From an uncultured Clostridia bacterium (GTDB lineage: Bacteria > Bacillota > Clostridia > TANB77 > CAG-508): DNA of 5,099 nt. The position numbers and the translations under genes were made by a program. Every line of letters begins with the position of its first letter. The first letter of the stretch is position 1. This document shows positions 4,618 to 5,099 of the stretch, in pieces. The notes below the pieces were generated by a model, which was not told the origin of the DNA, ran no database searches, and saw only the letters and a program-made list of their open reading frames with translations. The stretch lies in assembly GCA_949448405.1 (NCBI GenBank), contig CASTFX010000095.1, positions 1 through 5,099 on the forward strand, read 5' to 3'.

Positions 4618-5099
4618 ATGAAAGTATTAGTAGTAGGAGATTTAGTTGGAAATAGTGGGCTAAAAAAATTAACAGAGGAAATATCAAGAATAAAAGAAGA
4701 AAATAACATAGATTTTACAATAGTAAATGGAGAAAATGTTGCAGAAGGAATGGGAATTACCAAAAAACATTTTGATGGAATAATAGCTGCTGGAGCAGAT
4801 GTTGTTACTATGGGAAATCACACATGGGGAAAAAGAGATATATTTGGATTTATAGATACACCAAACCTTATAAGACCAGCGAATTATCCAGAAGGAGTAT
4901 GTGGAAAAGGATATGGGATATATAAATGTAAAGATAAAAACATAGCCGTAATAAACCTAATTGGAAGAACAGATATGAATATACTAACAGAAAATCCATT
5001 CTTAACAGCAAATAAAATCTTAAAATCAATAAAAGACAGAGCAGATATAATCATAATAGATTTCCATGCAGAAGCAACAGCAGAAAAAATCGCAATGGG
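4618..5099 (+). CDS. ymdB: YmdB-family metallophosphoesterase, C-terminus cut off by window edge
   Basis: YmdB is a di-metal phosphodiesterase (TIGR00282 family) active on cyclic nucleotides in vitro. In B. subtilis it influences biofilm and motility gene expression and is functionally linked to RNase Y. The first 160 codons are present of about 264 in the family; the frame is open to the window end. Metal-site residues fall at the expected positions: Asp8 in GDLVG, Glu39 and Asn40 in NGEN, Asn67 and His68 in GNHTW, and His150 in DFHAEATAEK. The later His pair would lie beyond the window. The ATG at 4618 has AAGGATG seven bases upstream and gives the exact N-terminus of the family (MKVLVVGD). 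The catalytic features seen are intact. Its usual neighbour rny is 1.8 kb upstream, separated by the sigma/anti-sigma operon. Confidence 0.95.
   Translation, partial: MKVLVVGDLVGNSGLKKLTEEISRIKEENNIDFTIVNGENVAEGMGITKKHFDGIIAAGADVVTMGNHTWGKRDIFGFIDTPNLIRPANYPEGVCGKGYGIYKCKDKNIAVINLIGRTDMNILTENPFLTANKILKSIKDRADIIIIDFHAEATAEKIAM

Overview
The window is low-GC, A-rich on the + strand, and all its genes lie on that strand. It reads as chromosomal DNA of a Bacillota organism, most likely a Clostridia-type lineage. The basis is the set SepF, DivIVA, RNase Y and YmdB, together with purine-rich Shine-Dalgarno (SD) sites, exclusive use of TAA stops, and an extracytoplasmic-function (ECF) sigma factor / zinc-finger anti-sigma pair of a clostridial style. 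No species can be named from the sequence alone.

Layout. Bases 2-430 encode SepF, cut off at its N-terminus by the window edge. A GC-containing hairpin (446-475) and a cluster of ATTTGC/GCAAAT words (476-521) lead into divIVA (541-993), which ends at a perfect-stem terminator (1010-1040). A gap of 306 bases (994-1299) holds that terminator, about 140 bases with no recognisable gene, a weak second hairpin, and a near-consensus sigma-A promoter for rny (1300-2844). RNase Y ends at a strong terminator (2852-2884). A two-gene operon follows: an ECF sigma factor (2960-3448) and an overlapping membrane-anchored zinc-finger anti-sigma factor with a large outer domain (3441-4505). A separate promoter then precedes ymdB (4618 to the window end), of which the first 160 codons are present.

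How the genes work together. SepF (FtsZ/membrane tether) and DivIVA (curvature-binding scaffold) are division and cell-pole proteins. RNase Y (membrane-bound endoribonuclease that initiates mRNA decay) and YmdB (metallophosphoesterase) are commonly neighbours in Bacillota. Here an envelope-stress-type sigma/anti-sigma module sits between them. It appears to have its own ECF-type promoter (TGTAAC, 17 bases, GGTC), which would make it self-activating.

The least explained part is the outer domain of the anti-sigma factor, which may be a LolA/RseB-like sensor. No mobile element, CRISPR array, tRNA or rRNA was seen.
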